The notes: a model not told the origin generated them from the letters alone. DNA of 49,481 nt from an uncultured Clostridia bacterium (GCA_947303255.1 CAMYXL010000014.1:1-49481), one strand, 5' to 3'. Shown: positions 24,688 to 34,687, counted from the stretch's first letter. A program made the numbers and translations.

Positions 24688-24715
24688 ATTATACATTATC
24701 GAAAAAACTACGCAA
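24688..24715 (-). promoter_or_regulatory. Promoter of the PTS gene
   Basis: On the minus strand TTGCGT (24710-24715) and TATAAT preceded by TG (24688-24693) are 16 bp apart. The -35 directly follows the U-tract of the upstream terminator. Confidence 0.65.
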
Positions 24716-24755
24716 CAAAAGAGTCCGAAATATATTTCACAATAATTTCGGACTC
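24716..24755 (-). terminator. Terminator after the cupin gene
   Basis: GAGTCCGAAAT (24745-24755 on minus) pairs with ATTTCGGACTC (24721-24731), followed by TTTTGTTG. It closes the glycan-region transcripts before the PTS promoter. Confidence 0.8.
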
Positions 24756-24785
24756 CATAGGACTTTTAATATATAAAATAACTAT

Positions 24786-25115
24786 TTACTGTGTTGCGAT
24801 AACGCTGAAGAAACGAAGCATCTCGTCTCCTGTATTGATCAGACTGTGATCATGACCCTTCGGACAATAATGAACAAGTCCCGGTCTAAGAGGATAACTC
24901 TCATCATCAAAGAGGATCGTTCCCTCTCCTTCAAGAATGTAGATAACTTCACTTTCAGTGTAATGAGTGTGAAGACCGATGGATGCACCCGGCTCAAGCC
25001 TTCCCATCATGATCTTGTTTACTCCGTCATACTCTACCTTGTTGTAAAAAGTAAGTTTTCCGCCTTTGAACTCTTTGTTAGCCATCTCCGGCATTTCATC
25101 AAAATTAATGATCAT
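24786..25115 (-). CDS. Small cupin-domain protein
   Basis: 109 residues forming a single cupin barrel. Motif 1 is GLHTHYTESEVIYILEGEG (HxH and Glu metal ligands) and motif 2 includes PLRPGLVHYCPKGHDH. It could be a metal-dependent isomerase or dioxygenase or a ligand-binding protein; such small cupins often sit in sugar-metabolism loci. GGAGG lies upstream of the ATG. It is preceded by the DPM1-like glycosyltransferase at 63 bp and followed by a terminator. Confidence 0.85.
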   Translation of the reverse strand: MIINFDEMPEMANKEFKGGKLTFYNKVEYDGVNKIMMGRLEPGASIGLHTHYTESEVIYILEGEGTILFDDESYPLRPGLVHYCPKGHDHSLINTGDEMLRFFSVIATQ

Positions 25116-25178
25116 CTATGCTTCCTCCTATATGCTCCTATATTTCCATTATGTTCCTACTCGAAAAAGAATCAAGTC

Positions 25179-26150
25179 TCAGAGTTTAAACTCTTCATTC
25201 TTCTCTTGATTTTCCTTAGCCTCAAGGATCCTTACCCTGTACTGGATATCCTCCAAAAGCTTCCTGTTTGCAGCTATTGCATCACCCAAAAGTCCGATAA
25301 GAAAACTTATGACACCCATAAGGATCAAGATAGAGACAAGGATCAACATCTGGACATGGCCGCCATGTCTTCCGAATCCCGATATGATGAGGTAATAAAC
25401 ACCGATTCCGAAACCGATGAGACTGCTTAGAATACCGACTGTCGAGAAGAACTTCATCGGTCTGTACATGATAAATGATCTAGATATAACAGAAGCAGAT
25501 CTCTTCATGTATTTCCACATACTGGTGAAAAGCCTTGAAGGTCTGGTCTCCTTATTCGTCCTGATCGGAACGGATGTCATTGTCATCTTCTCTCTTCCGG
25601 CCTGAATAATGGTCTCGAGAGTATATGTATAGTCATTAACTACGTTGAGTCTTAAAGCTGCTTCTCTGGAATAAGCTCTGAATCCTGACGGAGCATCAGG
25701 GATCTTGGTATTACTTGCTACTCTTACGACCCAGCTTCCAAGATGCTGGAACTTCTTCTTTGTCCAGGAAAAATGCTCTGTCTTATCGATAGGACGCTCA
25801 CCGATTACGATATCAGCCTTACCTTCGATGATAGGACGGACGATCGTCTCGATATCAGCACCGCAATACTGGTTATCGGCATCCGTATTAACGATGATGT
25901 CGGCACCAAGATGAAGACAAGCATCAAGACCTGCCATAAAACCTTTGGCAAGACCTTTGTTGTGCTTAAAATTCACGACGTAATTAAAGCCCAATTCCTT
26001 GGCTTTCTGAACCGTATTGTCGGTACTTCCGTCGTTAATGATCAGATATTCGATCTCATCGATACCGTCAATATGTCTCGGAAGGTCATCCCAAGTTTCC
26101 TTAAGGGTCTGTTCCTCGTTAAGACAAGGTATCTGGATTATCAACTTCAT
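25179..26150 (-). CDS. DPM1-type family 2 glycosyltransferase with C-terminal membrane anchor
   Basis: 323 residues. The GT-A domain (1-220) shows IIQIPCLNEEQTL, NDGSTDNT and the metal motif NTDADNQY; two C-terminal TM helices follow (about 235-258 and 265-290), and a charged coiled tail ends the protein. This architecture transfers a sugar from a nucleotide donor to polyprenyl phosphate at the inner membrane face. The sugar is unknown. It lies at the end of the surface-glycan region, 60 bp after the MutS-like gene. Confidence 0.85.
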   Translation of the reverse strand: MKLIIQIPCLNEEQTLKETWDDLPRHIDGIDEIEYLIINDGSTDNTVQKAKELGFNYVVNFKHNKGLAKGFMAGLDACLHLGADIIVNTDADNQYCGADIETIVRPIIEGKADIVIGERPIDKTEHFSWTKKKFQHLGSWVVRVASNTKIPDAPSGFRAYSREAALRLNVVNDYTYTLETIIQAGREKMTMTSVPIRTNKETRPSRLFTSMWKYMKRSASVISRSFIMYRPMKFFSTVGILSSLIGFGIGVYYLIISGFGRHGGHVQMLILVSILILMGVISFLIGLLGDAIAANRKLLEDIQYRVRILEAKENQEKNEEFKL

Positions 26151-26210
26151 CTAATCGGTATTCCTCCATCCGCTATATGTGGCTAAGTATAGAATAATTA
26201 TATAATAAAA

Positions 26211-27950
26211 TCAATTTACGAGCATATCGTAGGTAACACCGTACTTCTCCGCGATATCCTTCGCAAAGCTCATTCCCTCGGGAGGAGCAACCTCGACTTT
26301 GAACGATCTGTTGGCTCCTTCGTTCTTGACTATGAGTGAAGCCGCCTTGACTTTATAATCACCCTCTGAACTTAGCTTATCTGCATCATATGCCAGTTTA
26401 TGCATATGAGTATTGTAGATCGTCCTTATACCTTTGTTGAGGATCGCCCTGACTGAATCACAGGCGATATAATAGCCCTCTTCAAAAGAAGTTGTAGAGA
26501 AGGTCTCGTTAAGGAGCATCAGACTATCGGAAGTAGCTTCGGTATAAAGCTCTTTAAATCTTACGCACTCTTCGCCAAGTCTTCCGAGGTCCATGGTCTT
26601 ATCTTCGTCAGCCGGGAAGTGAGTGAATATGGAATCTACAGGCTTATATTCAAAGCTTGTTGCAGGAACATAGATTCCTCCCTGAGCAAGGACATAGAGA
26701 AGTCCGACTGCCTGAGTGATCGTAGTCTTACCTCCTCGGTTGGCACCAGTAAGGATATAGACTGTGTGGTCAGTATCAAAATCAAGATCGTTATAAACGA
26801 TCTCTTCGCTGTGATTTGATGAGATCGCAAGCTTAAGGTTATAAAGACCTCTCGCCTTCATGGTAATTCCCTTCTCGAGATCTTCGGAAGAGATTATCTG
26901 AGGTTCACAGAAAGGCATATTCTTTTTGAGGTTCTCTTCGATGAATTCCGCGAATCTTATGTAGTAGACAAACTCAGGGATAAGCTTTGAAATATTGACT
27001 ACAGCTACGTTGATGTACTTTGAAAGTGTATCTCTGAGCTTTTTTACGAGAGTATCGAGCATCTTATTGACGAGCTTATCAAGATAGAACGTGGTGCTCT
27101 CGACTCCGTCGCCTTCAGGAACTGCTGCGGTTGTGGACGCATTTCTCATCATTACGCCCTGAACGGATGATTTGGTATAGACATCATATAGATGGTTAGC
27201 TATATCATTGATGCTGGTTCCTTCTTCATTTACCGGATGATAATGCATATCACCGTCCCATTCAGTACCATTCTGAAGTTTGTTCTTTGACTTAAGGGCA
27301 TCGGCAAAATTACTTACGATGCTCGACTTCTTGAACGGCTCGTTATTGATGGAGATAAGGCCGAGGCTGCTGGCCTCAAAACGCTCGTTTACGTTGATAC
27401 CGACTGTTACGCTCTTGACGCTGGATGCTTCTGCCTTGATCTTTTTGATATCATCCTTCATCTCAGCGAAGAAAGACTCGGTATATATGGCATTAACATA
27501 TTCACGCAGGTCTATAAGTCCCTGTGATTTGATAGGAGCATTCTTAAGACACTCCTGCATGGCTTCTACGCATTCGATATAATCGTTGATCTCGTCCATT
27601 TTGTGGAGAAGATCCCAAAGTCCCATTCTCTCGGTGGAACCTCTTTTCATTGTCTTAAAGTCCTTGATGTACTGGATCTTGTCGAGAAGCTCCATCATCT
27701 TTTTTCGAAGATCAGGAAGATTAAGGATATCGACAAAGACCTTCTGTCTGTATTCCGAGACCTCAGGGTCTGTCGTAAGCCTTGAAAGGATGCTCATGAT
27801 AAGAGCTTCTTCCTTAGGTGCACCCGCGAGTTTCTGGCACAGAACGTCCAAAGCCAGATCGTGGCATGAAAGGCCTGATAACTGCCTGTAGGTTACTTCC
27901 TCCTGTCTAGGATATAGGATGCTTATCGGTTTATTAATATCAACAGACAT
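26211..27950 (-). CDS. Stand-alone MutS-like ATPase
   Basis: 579 residues. The C-terminal third is a MutS-type ABC ATPase: Walker A GANRGGKT (402-409), LMLLNETFSTTS at about 477-488 where MutS has a DE Walker B and GTS signature, and a THMHKLA histidine motif. The N-terminal two-thirds is helical like the MutS core and clamp. The mismatch-recognition domain I is absent, as is the Smr endonuclease domain of MutS2. The Walker B aspartate is Asn481, although the catalytic Glu482 is kept. Function is unknown. It sits between glycan genes, possibly by chance. AGAGGAG precedes the ATG. Confidence 0.8.
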   Translation of the reverse strand: MSVDINKPISILYPRQEEVTYRQLSGLSCHDLALDVLCQKLAGAPKEEALIMSILSRLTTDPEVSEYRQKVFVDILNLPDLRKKMMELLDKIQYIKDFKTMKRGSTERMGLWDLLHKMDEINDYIECVEAMQECLKNAPIKSQGLIDLREYVNAIYTESFFAEMKDDIKKIKAEASSVKSVTVGINVNERFEASSLGLISINNEPFKKSSIVSNFADALKSKNKLQNGTEWDGDMHYHPVNEEGTSINDIANHLYDVYTKSSVQGVMMRNASTTAAVPEGDGVESTTFYLDKLVNKMLDTLVKKLRDTLSKYINVAVVNISKLIPEFVYYIRFAEFIEENLKKNMPFCEPQIISSEDLEKGITMKARGLYNLKLAISSNHSEEIVYNDLDFDTDHTVYILTGANRGGKTTITQAVGLLYVLAQGGIYVPATSFEYKPVDSIFTHFPADEDKTMDLGRLGEECVRFKELYTEATSDSLMLLNETFSTTSFEEGYYIACDSVRAILNKGIRTIYNTHMHKLAYDADKLSSEGDYKVKAASLIVKNEGANRSFKVEVAPPEGMSFAKDIAEKYGVTYDMLVN

Positions 27951-27989
27951 ACGATTCTCCTCTTGTCACAGACTAAATAGATTCTATTC

Positions 27990-28334
27990 TTATCCAAATG
28001 AATAAACAACTATTCCGGTTACAATCAATACCAGTGCGATCACCTTCTTGGGATTAAGCTTCTCACCGAAGAATATAAGTCCCCACAAAGTAACGAACAG
28101 GTAACCCGTCGCTTCAAGGATCGGACCTAATGACAACGGTATTCCCCTGTAAGCAAGGATGGAAAGCAAGGTCGCTGCTATGAAGATGGAATAGGCACCG
28201 ATCACGTACGGATTTAAGTATTCTTTTATTATGGAGTCACGCTTAATATCAGCCGATTTCTTAAGTATTATCTGAGAGACCGAGCTTATGAAGACACCGA
28301 ATATCAGGATGGAGGCATAAACAACACTATTCAT
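27990..28334 (-). CDS. EamA/SMR-type 4-TM membrane protein, second subunit of a pair
   Basis: 114 residues, four hydrophobic helices and a conserved LGPILEATGYLFVTLWGLIFFGEKL-like C-terminal half typical of EamA half-proteins. It overlaps the preceding gene of the same type by 8 bp. Two-gene pairs like this act as heterodimers; the best-known analogue is ArnE/ArnF, which flips aminoarabinose-phosphoundecaprenol. A lipid-sugar flippase role here is inferred from the neighbours. Confidence 0.78.
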   Translation of the reverse strand: MNSVVYASILIFGVFISSVSQIILKKSADIKRDSIIKEYLNPYVIGAYSIFIAATLLSILAYRGIPLSLGPILEATGYLFVTLWGLIFFGEKLNPKKVIALVLIVTGIVVYSFG

Positions 28335-28692
28335 TTTTATGCTCCTCCATCGAAAACAGAACGATACCGATTATGACGATTACCGCTCCGATGATCCTCT
28401 GGATCGATATGGACTCACCAAAGATCAGTATGCCCCATACCATTCCCCAGATGACCGTTACCGCTTTGTTCGCAAAAGCAAATGACAGCGGAAGTCTTTT
28501 AATGATCTGCTGCCAGAAGACTGCATAGACTGCCAAAAGAAATAAGACTCCGCCGTAAAAAAGACAGAACTTAAGGCTAAGGAATTTCTCCGAAGAAGCT
28601 TTTTTACTCAAAACGCTGCTCAGAGAATAGACCATCATCAAGATGTGTAATCCGACTATTACTATGTAATTCTTCTTGACACTCTTTTCCAA
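28327..28692 (-). CDS. EamA/SMR-type 4-TM membrane protein, first subunit of a pair
   Basis: 121 residues with four TM helices (about 10-28, 42-60, 68-86 and 97-115) and the EamA-type VIWGMVWGILIFGESISIQRIIGA segment. Its stop lies inside the start region of its partner, and that partner's RBS (GGAG) is in this coding sequence, indicating coupled 1:1 production. It follows the ATP-grasp gene by 13 bp. Confidence 0.78.
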   Translation of the reverse strand: MEKSVKKNYIVIVGLHILMMVYSLSSVLSKKASSEKFLSLKFCLFYGGVLFLLAVYAVFWQQIIKRLPLSFAFANKAVTVIWGMVWGILIFGESISIQRIIGAVIVIIGIVLFSMEEHKNE

Positions 28693-28705
28693 AACAATGG
28701 TCTCC

Positions 28706-29845
28706 TTAAAGCTTACTTGGCATATAGCGTTCTACTTCTTCCCTGCTTTCGGAAGCCAGAAGATAATAACCGAACCTTGTGGAACTGTCCTTTACTTCGC
28801 CGTCTATCTCTTTGATATCCGATGATACAAGTAACTTCGGATCATTTTCGGACAATCTCTTATAGACAAGGATATCATCCTCATCGAAAACAAACCTTAC
28901 GCCTGCGATCTTCGGCGTACACACCATAGAAAGATCAGGTTCCTGACCGACAGCGACCTGAATGACCGCACGCACAAAATCAATTCCTGTGGAGAGCCTT
29001 ACCAGATCGCTTCCGATAAAATCTCCGCCCATTCTTCCGCCTATCTCGATGATCTTAATACATCCATCATCATCTATCTTTATTTCCGTGTGAGAAGCAC
29101 CGTTTGTTATCCCCAGCGTATTAAGCGCATGATCAACAACTGCCTTGACCTTTGTAAGAGTCTCGTTGCTAATTGGTGCCGGTTCCAGATGTCCTGTCTC
29201 GATAAAATGAGGATCACCCGTAATGTACTTTTTTGTCATGGCGAGGAAATGGTGTGCACCTTTGTATGAAATATATTCGATGCTGTACTCATCGCCTTCG
29301 GCAAATTCCTCAACAAGGGCACTCTTCTCAAAGCCCTGCTCCTTAGCTGATTCGATCGCCTCCGAGAGCTGTTCTTTTTTATAGACCTTGGTTATTCCCC
29401 TGCTTCCCGATCTGTCCAGCGGCTTTACGATAACAGGATATGAAAGTTCGACATTATCCAGATCGTTAACGGAATCAACCAGTATGCTCTTTGGAGACGG
29501 ATCGCCGTTTTCCGCGAAAGCTTCTCTCATCAAATGCTTATTGGTCGACTTTAAAGTAGTCTCCATGGAATTACATGGAAGTCCGAGTTTTGAAGCAACA
29601 TAATTTACCGTTATGACGGCAAGATCAGATGCTATAGTACATATTCCCGAGAGATCAAGAGATCTGCAAACTTCCAATATCTCATCTTTTTCGATGATGC
29701 TTATGGGATAAAAATGATCGGCAATAAGTTCACCGACATCATTTGCCTTCCACGCGAAAACATGGGTCTCGTAACCCATTTCCTTCGCTTTTCTTATGAG
29801 CGGTTCCTGAAGATAAGATGCACCTATGATCGCGAGTCTTTTCAT
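28706..29845 (-). CDS. ATP-grasp ligase of the surface-glycan cluster
   Basis: 379 residues: an N-terminal pre-ATP-grasp Rossmann-like domain (IIGASYLQEPLIRKAKEMGY), the central ATP-grasp fold (YPVIVKPLDRSGSRGI, VEEFAEGDEYSIEYIS), and metal-site residues in IKIIEIGGRMGGDFIGSDL. Enzymes of this type join a carboxylate to an amine or similar nucleophile through an acyl phosphate. Located between a GtrB-type transferase (4-bp overlap) and a small flippase pair, it could attach an amino acid or carboxylate to the carrier-linked sugar. The substrate is not determinable by sequence. Confidence 0.85.
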   Translation of the reverse strand: MKRLAIIGASYLQEPLIRKAKEMGYETHVFAWKANDVGELIADHFYPISIIEKDEILEVCRSLDLSGICTIASDLAVITVNYVASKLGLPCNSMETTLKSTNKHLMREAFAENGDPSPKSILVDSVNDLDNVELSYPVIVKPLDRSGSRGITKVYKKEQLSEAIESAKEQGFEKSALVEEFAEGDEYSIEYISYKGAHHFLAMTKKYITGDPHFIETGHLEPAPISNETLTKVKAVVDHALNTLGITNGASHTEIKIDDDGCIKIIEIGGRMGGDFIGSDLVRLSTGIDFVRAVIQVAVGQEPDLSMVCTPKIAGVRFVFDEDDILVYKRLSENDPKLLVSSDIKEIDGEVKDSSTRFGYYLLASESREEVERYMPSKL

Positions 29846-30777
29846 TTATCTTTCTTATCCTCGTTAAGGATCTGCCTGATTACGTAAATAGGTCTGTCCT
29901 TGGTCTGCATGAAGATATTGCCGACATATACTCCGACGATACCAATGACCGATATTATGATTCCTCCGACGAGGATTATCGTAGCAACCGTACTAGTCCA
30001 ACCGATAGTAACATCTGTACCTACCAGTTTATAAATGACCAGACCGATGAGCACTAAGAAAGAAACGATCGCCATAATAAATCCGAGTGCTACAAAAAGC
30101 CTCAGGATCTTATCTGACTGCGATGTCAGAAGCTCGATGGCAAGATTGATCTTTTTTCTGAAAGAATATGAGGATCTACCCTCAAATCGCTCGTTGCACT
30201 CGACATCGATCGATGTCTGTCTGAATCCGAGCCAGCTTATGTATTCCACATATCCGCGATGCTGTTCACGCATCTTGCAGTAATTATCTGCAACATTACG
30301 GCTGATGATACTGAAGTTACTTACTCTTCCGTCGTAAGTCGTATCCGTGGCATATCTGTATAGGCTATAGAAAATACGCGAGAGCAAAACCTTTATCGGG
30401 TTTTCTTTTCTTTCCGTTCTTCTGGCAAATACTACATCGTAACCCTCCTGGGCCTTCTTATAAAGATTCGGGATCTCTTCCGGACGGTCCTGAAGATCAC
30501 AGTCCATTACAACGATCCAGTCTCCTGAAGCATTATCGATTCCTGCAAGGATAGCCTTCATCTGTCCGAAATTTCTCGACAGTTCAATGCCCTTGACATG
30601 CTTGTCTTCACTGCAGATCGCTTCTATCTCTTCCCATGAATTCTGAGGGCAGCTGTCATTAACAAAGATGATCTCATAATCATCAGTTATAGTCCTAACC
30701 GATTCTGTTACTCTTCGATGCAATTCTCGAAGTGCTGCTCGGCAGCCATATACAGGTGAAACAACAGATATCTTCAT
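29842..30777 (-). CDS. GtrB/DPM1-type polyprenyl-phosphate glycosyltransferase
   Basis: 311 residues. The GT-A domain has SVVSPVYGC, FVNDSCPQN, LSRNFGQMKA, VVMDCDLQDRPEEI and FEGRSSYSFRKK; two C-terminal TM helices follow (about 230-252 and 265-290). This is the GtrB architecture that loads a hexose onto undecaprenyl phosphate. It comes 13 bp after rfbB and overlaps the ATP-grasp gene by 4 bp, so all three are in one translationally linked unit. Confidence 0.9.
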   Translation of the reverse strand: MKISVVSPVYGCRAALRELHRRVTESVRTITDDYEIIFVNDSCPQNSWEEIEAICSEDKHVKGIELSRNFGQMKAILAGIDNASGDWIVVMDCDLQDRPEEIPNLYKKAQEGYDVVFARRTERKENPIKVLLSRIFYSLYRYATDTTYDGRVSNFSIISRNVADNYCKMREQHRGYVEYISWLGFRQTSIDVECNERFEGRSSYSFRKKINLAIELLTSQSDKILRLFVALGFIMAIVSFLVLIGLVIYKLVGTDVTIGWTSTVATIILVGGIIISVIGIVGVYVGNIFMQTKDRPIYVIRQILNEDKKDK

Positions 30778-30790
30778 CAGCTAACCTCAC

Positions 30791-31831
30791 TCACTTTAAT
30801 GTTCCTAAATTCTCGCGGTCGGAATACATTTTCTCGTAGTAATCTTTGTATTCTCCGTCGATTATCTTACTCCACCATTCGCGGTTTTGGAGATACCACT
30901 GAATAGTCGATTCTATACCGGTCTCAAATGCGGTAGAAGGTTCCCATCCAAGTTCTCTTTTGAGTTTGGAAGAATCTATCGCGTATCTTAAGTCATGTCC
31001 TTTTCGATCAGCAACAAAGGTAATGAGATCATCGCTTTTACCAAGAGTCTTTACGATAAGCTTAACGATATCGATGTTTCTCATCTCGTTGTTACCGCCG
31101 ATGTTATAAACTTCACCGATCTTTCCCTTGGAGAGGATAAGATCTACTGCCGAACAATGATCTTCTACATAGAGCCAATCTCTTACATTGATCCCCTTGC
31201 CATATACAGGCAAAGCCTTATCATCCAATGCATTAAGGATCATCAAAGGGATCAGTTTTTCAGGGAACTGATAAGGTCCGTAGTTATTGGAACATCTGGA
31301 GATAGTAACAGGAAGTCCGTATGTCCTGTGATAAGCAAGGACAAGAAGATCAGCGGATGCTTTACTGCTGCTATAAGGTGATGAAGTATGAATAGGAGTA
31401 TCTTCCGTGAAAAGAAGATCGGGCCTGTCTATCGGAAGGTCTCCGTAGACCTCATCGGTACTTATCTGATGATATCTTATATTACCGTATTTTCGGCAGG
31501 CATCCATAAGGACACAGGTGCCGAGGATATTTGTCTGAAGGAAGATTCCCGGATCGACTATCGAACGGTCAACATGAGTTTCCGCTGCAAAGTTTACGAC
31601 TATGTCGGGCTTTTCTTCTTCAAACAAAGAGTAGATCTTTTCCCTGTCACAGATATCAAGTCTTACGAATTTGAATCTGCTGTCGTTCATCACGTTTTCG
31701 AGACTGGAAAGATTACCTGCATATGTAAGTTTATCAACGCAGACGATCGAATGATCCGGATGTTTCTTCAGCATATAAAAGATGAAATTGGCACCGATAA
31801 AACCTGCGCCTCCGGTAACGAGCATCTTCAT
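30791..31831 (-). CDS. rfbB: dTDP-glucose 4,6-dehydratase
   Basis: Converts dTDP-glucose to dTDP-4-keto-6-deoxyglucose using bound NAD. 346 residues of the extended SDR family: [10 protein letters not shown] at 7-16, the STDEVYGDL catalytic loop with the Asp-Glu pair, and the YSSSK active-site Tyr and Lys. The start overlaps the rfbA stop by 4 bp. The later enzymes RfbC and RfbD are not in this window, so the final sugar may not be rhamnose or those genes lie elsewhere. Confidence 0.96.
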   Translation of the reverse strand: MKMLVTGGAGFIGANFIFYMLKKHPDHSIVCVDKLTYAGNLSSLENVMNDSRFKFVRLDICDREKIYSLFEEEKPDIVVNFAAETHVDRSIVDPGIFLQTNILGTCVLMDACRKYGNIRYHQISTDEVYGDLPIDRPDLLFTEDTPIHTSSPYSSSKASADLLVLAYHRTYGLPVTISRCSNNYGPYQFPEKLIPLMILNALDDKALPVYGKGINVRDWLYVEDHCSAVDLILSKGKIGEVYNIGGNNEMRNIDIVKLIVKTLGKSDDLITFVADRKGHDLRYAIDSSKLKRELGWEPSTAFETGIESTIQWYLQNREWWSKIIDGEYKDYYEKMYSDRENLGTLK

Positions 31832-32730
31832 GATCTGTTCCCCTCATATCTGATCTTGCCTTGAGCAACGATCTTCAAGTGTTTACCATAAGGACTCTTA
31901 CCGTAATTTGCTGCAGCCTTAAGAAGTTGTTCCTTATCGATCCAACCGTATGCATAAGCGATCTCCTCAAGAGCTGAGATCATGATCCCCTGTCTTTTCT
32001 CGACAATACTTACAAATGTGGATGCTTCGATAAGACTGTCCATAGTTCCTGCATCGATCCACGCGAATCCTCTTCCGAAGACTCTTACGCGAAGTTTTTC
32101 TTCATCAAGATACATCTGATTAAGAGTAGTTATCTCTAATTCTCCTCTGTCAGACCACTTAACTTTTTTTGCTTTCGAAACAACTCCTGACGGATAAAAA
32201 TACAAACCCGTAACAGCATAATTGCTCTCAGGCTTCTCAGGTTTTTCCTCAATTTTTATAGGCATACCGTTTTCATCTAATGTAACTACTCCGTACCTCT
32301 TCGGATCAGGCACATAATATCCGAAAACAGTTGCCAGGTTTTCCTCTTCGGCAGTTTTAGCGGCACTTCTCAAGATAGAACCGAATCCGCCTCCGTAAAA
32401 AATGTTATCGCCCAAGACCATGGCGCATGAATCATCACCTATAAACTTCTCTCCGATGAGAAAAGCTTCTGCCAAACCATTAGGTTTTTCCTGGACTGCA
32501 TATGAAATAGATATTCCAAAACGGGAACCGTCTTCCAAGAGTTCTTTGAATCTCTCAACATCCTGCGGAGTACTGATGATCAAAATGTCCTTGATCCCTG
32601 CCAGCATCAGAGTAGAAATCGGATAATAAATCATCGGTTTGTCATATACTGGTAAAAGCTGTTTACTGGTAACCATTGTTAACGGGTATAAACGAGTCCC
32701 CGATCCGCCTGCCAAGACTATTCCCTTCAT
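31828..32730 (-). CDS. rfbA: Glucose-1-phosphate thymidylyltransferase
   Basis: Forms dTDP-glucose from glucose-1-phosphate and dTTP. 300 residues with the nucleotidyltransferase signature [11 protein letters not shown] (8-18), the lysine of [15 protein letters not shown], and [26 protein letters not shown] precedes the ATG, and a TATAAT at 32757-32762 (minus strand) could give an internal promoter, though the -35 is poor. Translationally coupled to rfbB. Confidence 0.96.
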   Translation of the reverse strand: MKGIVLAGGSGTRLYPLTMVTSKQLLPVYDKPMIYYPISTLMLAGIKDILIISTPQDVERFKELLEDGSRFGISISYAVQEKPNGLAEAFLIGEKFIGDDSCAMVLGDNIFYGGGFGSILRSAAKTAEEENLATVFGYYVPDPKRYGVVTLDENGMPIKIEEKPEKPESNYAVTGLYFYPSGVVSKAKKVKWSDRGELEITTLNQMYLDEEKLRVRVFGRGFAWIDAGTMDSLIEASTFVSIVEKRQGIMISALEEIAYAYGWIDKEQLLKAAANYGKSPYGKHLKIVAQGKIRYEGNRS

Positions 32731-32779
32731 ATGCGCCCTCCTAGTAGTCTCTCATCATTATACTACAGAACCAAGTAAC

Positions 32780-34660
32780 TTACGCCTCGGATCCCTCCGG
32801 AACGTAAATGTTCCATATCTTAAATCCGTCCACTTCATCAACCAGTTCGATCTCAGCATCCGGAGCATAATATTTCTTCACATACGCTAAAACATCTTCA
32901 ATAAAATAATTGTTGACGATATATACATTCTCATGGGTAAGTCCTGAGTAAGGATTATCCGGATCTATGCCGTTTTGTTCCAAAATATATCTTTCATCAG
33001 GACCACGCATGGCAACACTTCCAAAATAGAAATACTGATCTTTGTACATATCCTTTTCAGGTCTAAGCCAAGGATCATAATCAAAATACAACTGCTGCAC
33101 TCCCGTGTAGAGATCAACATAATAGAAGTGTTCGTCATCATTTCTCATAAGCTCGATCAGATCTGAGTGAGGCTTTCTGTCAGCGATCTTAAAGCCGTAC
33201 TTTTCTTTAACAAAATGAGCTGAATTGAGAAGGACGTCATCAAATCTTTCCCTGTATTCTTCATCAGATAATTTCATGAGACTGTTATCAGGAATACACA
33301 TCGGAATATGAAATCCCAATATGAGCAAAGTTGCGACCAAGGCAAAAATGTGCATAGTCCTCATCTTTTTACTGAAAAGCACGGTAGTCTTCCTGTAAAG
33401 ACTGTTTTCAGGATCAGGTTCAAATGTATAAAGTAAAGTCATGATAGAGCAAAGTATTATTCCGCTCTCAACTCGGTATACTGTTCTTCCCGCATATGTA
33501 AATCCCAAAAGAAGAACAAATGTCGATAGTAACAGCAGGAAAGGCCAGAGTAATCTCTTTCCGCACAATGCAGTAATGAGGATCACCACATAAAAACAGA
33601 TAGTGCACCAATAGATCATTACGCCTCTGGTAGCGATATCTCCAAAGACGAAAATCGGTGATTCCGTGATGCTGTCGGAATAAGCAACATTGATATCGCC
33701 TACCTTCTCCAATCTGTCATTGGAGTATACGGAAGCATCACCAAATCCCCATGTATTGAGAATCGTATAATCGGTCTGATCAAAACCGAGAGCCTCATAA
33801 TCGTCCTTGACCTCATCATATACGGGAACCCATGTATCAGTGATCCTGTATCTGTAGATCTGGAAATCCTCGAACTCCTTATAATCGTGATTTCTGAATT
33901 TGATGGCATTTCCAAAATACGTCAGGCAATATAATACTCCGACAAGCACACCGCAGAGTACAAAGCATATTCCGATCTTTTTAAGAGACTCTTTGGTTTT
34001 AACCTCGGAATTTCTTAAAAGATCGAAGGACTTGTAAAGAAATACAAGGAACAGGAATATCAACGAAACGTAGATGGAATCAATTCTCAAAAAAGAAGCA
34101 AATACAGTCAAAACTGTTCCGCCCAAAATTAGGCCGATCTTGCCTTTCTTTGCATCGAAATAACCGTACAAGACCAAAAGACCGCCTGCAAATCCGGCTA
34201 CGGTAGCTACTCTGGTGAACTGAACGAGGATATACATATCATTAGCTGCCGAAGCCGCAAATATCAGGCTCAGCATAACAGAAAGAGGTCCTCTTACTTT
34301 TTTGAACAACAGATAAAAGACGATGGTCATCGAAATGAATGCCAAAGTCTCCATAAACAGAAAATAAAAGCTGATCTTTGGAATTAATTCGTTAAGTGTT
34401 TTCAGGACAAATCCGAGAAACGGATTTGAAAAGAACATATATGGGTTATTGCCCTGACCAAATGCTCCGGAAAGGATCGCATCCTGCAGATGATCATCAG
34501 ATACTTCATACTTGATATCCAATGTCAAAACCTTGACCAATAAAATGATCAGATTAAACAAAAAGGCTGACAAAAGAGGATTATTACAGAAAAAACTGTA
34601 AACCCTCATAAGACCACTTCTCTTTTGAAGTTTTCCCTCACCCGCTGTATCGTTACTCAA
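32780..34660 (-). CDS. Polytopic membrane protein, GT-C-like glycosyltransferase candidate
   Basis: 626 residues with about eleven TM helices in the first 480 residues and a soluble outer domain of about 140 residues at the C-terminus. An early charged stretch follows the first helix (VLTLDIKYEVSDDHLQDAI), as in GT-C enzymes that use polyprenyl-linked donors. No definite family motif is recognised. As the first gene of the glycan unit it could be the GtrC-like enzyme that moves the finished sugar onto a surface polymer. The start is TTG at 34660: the frame has no ATG between the upstream TAA and residue 18, and GGGAG lies about 10 nt before. Confidence 0.7.
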   Translation of the reverse strand: MSNDTAGEGKLQKRSGLMRVYSFFCNNPLLSAFLFNLIILLVKVLTLDIKYEVSDDHLQDAILSGAFGQGNNPYMFFSNPFLGFVLKTLNELIPKISFYFLFMETLAFISMTIVFYLLFKKVRGPLSVMLSLIFAASAANDMYILVQFTRVATVAGFAGGLLVLYGYFDAKKGKIGLILGGTVLTVFASFLRIDSIYVSLIFLFLVFLYKSFDLLRNSEVKTKESLKKIGICFVLCGVLVGVLYCLTYFGNAIKFRNHDYKEFEDFQIYRYRITDTWVPVYDEVKDDYEALGFDQTDYTILNTWGFGDASVYSNDRLEKVGDINVAYSDSITESPIFVFGDIATRGVMIYWCTICFYVVILITALCGKRLLWPFLLLLSTFVLLLGFTYAGRTVYRVESGIILCSIMTLLYTFEPDPENSLYRKTTVLFSKKMRTMHIFALVATLLILGFHIPMCIPDNSLMKLSDEEYRERFDDVLLNSAHFVKEKYGFKIADRKPHSDLIELMRNDDEHFYYVDLYTGVQQLYFDYDPWLRPEKDMYKDQYFYFGSVAMRGPDERYILEQNGIDPDNPYSGLTHENVYIVNNYFIEDVLAYVKKYYAPDAEIELVDEVDGFKIWNIYVPEGSEA

Positions 34661-34687
34661 ATCCCCAAATCTCCCTTTTTGAACAAC

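Noticed and set aside
26211..27950. Naming the MutS-like protein as MutS or MutS2
   Set aside because: The mismatch-recognition domain, the Smr domain and the standard Walker B are missing.
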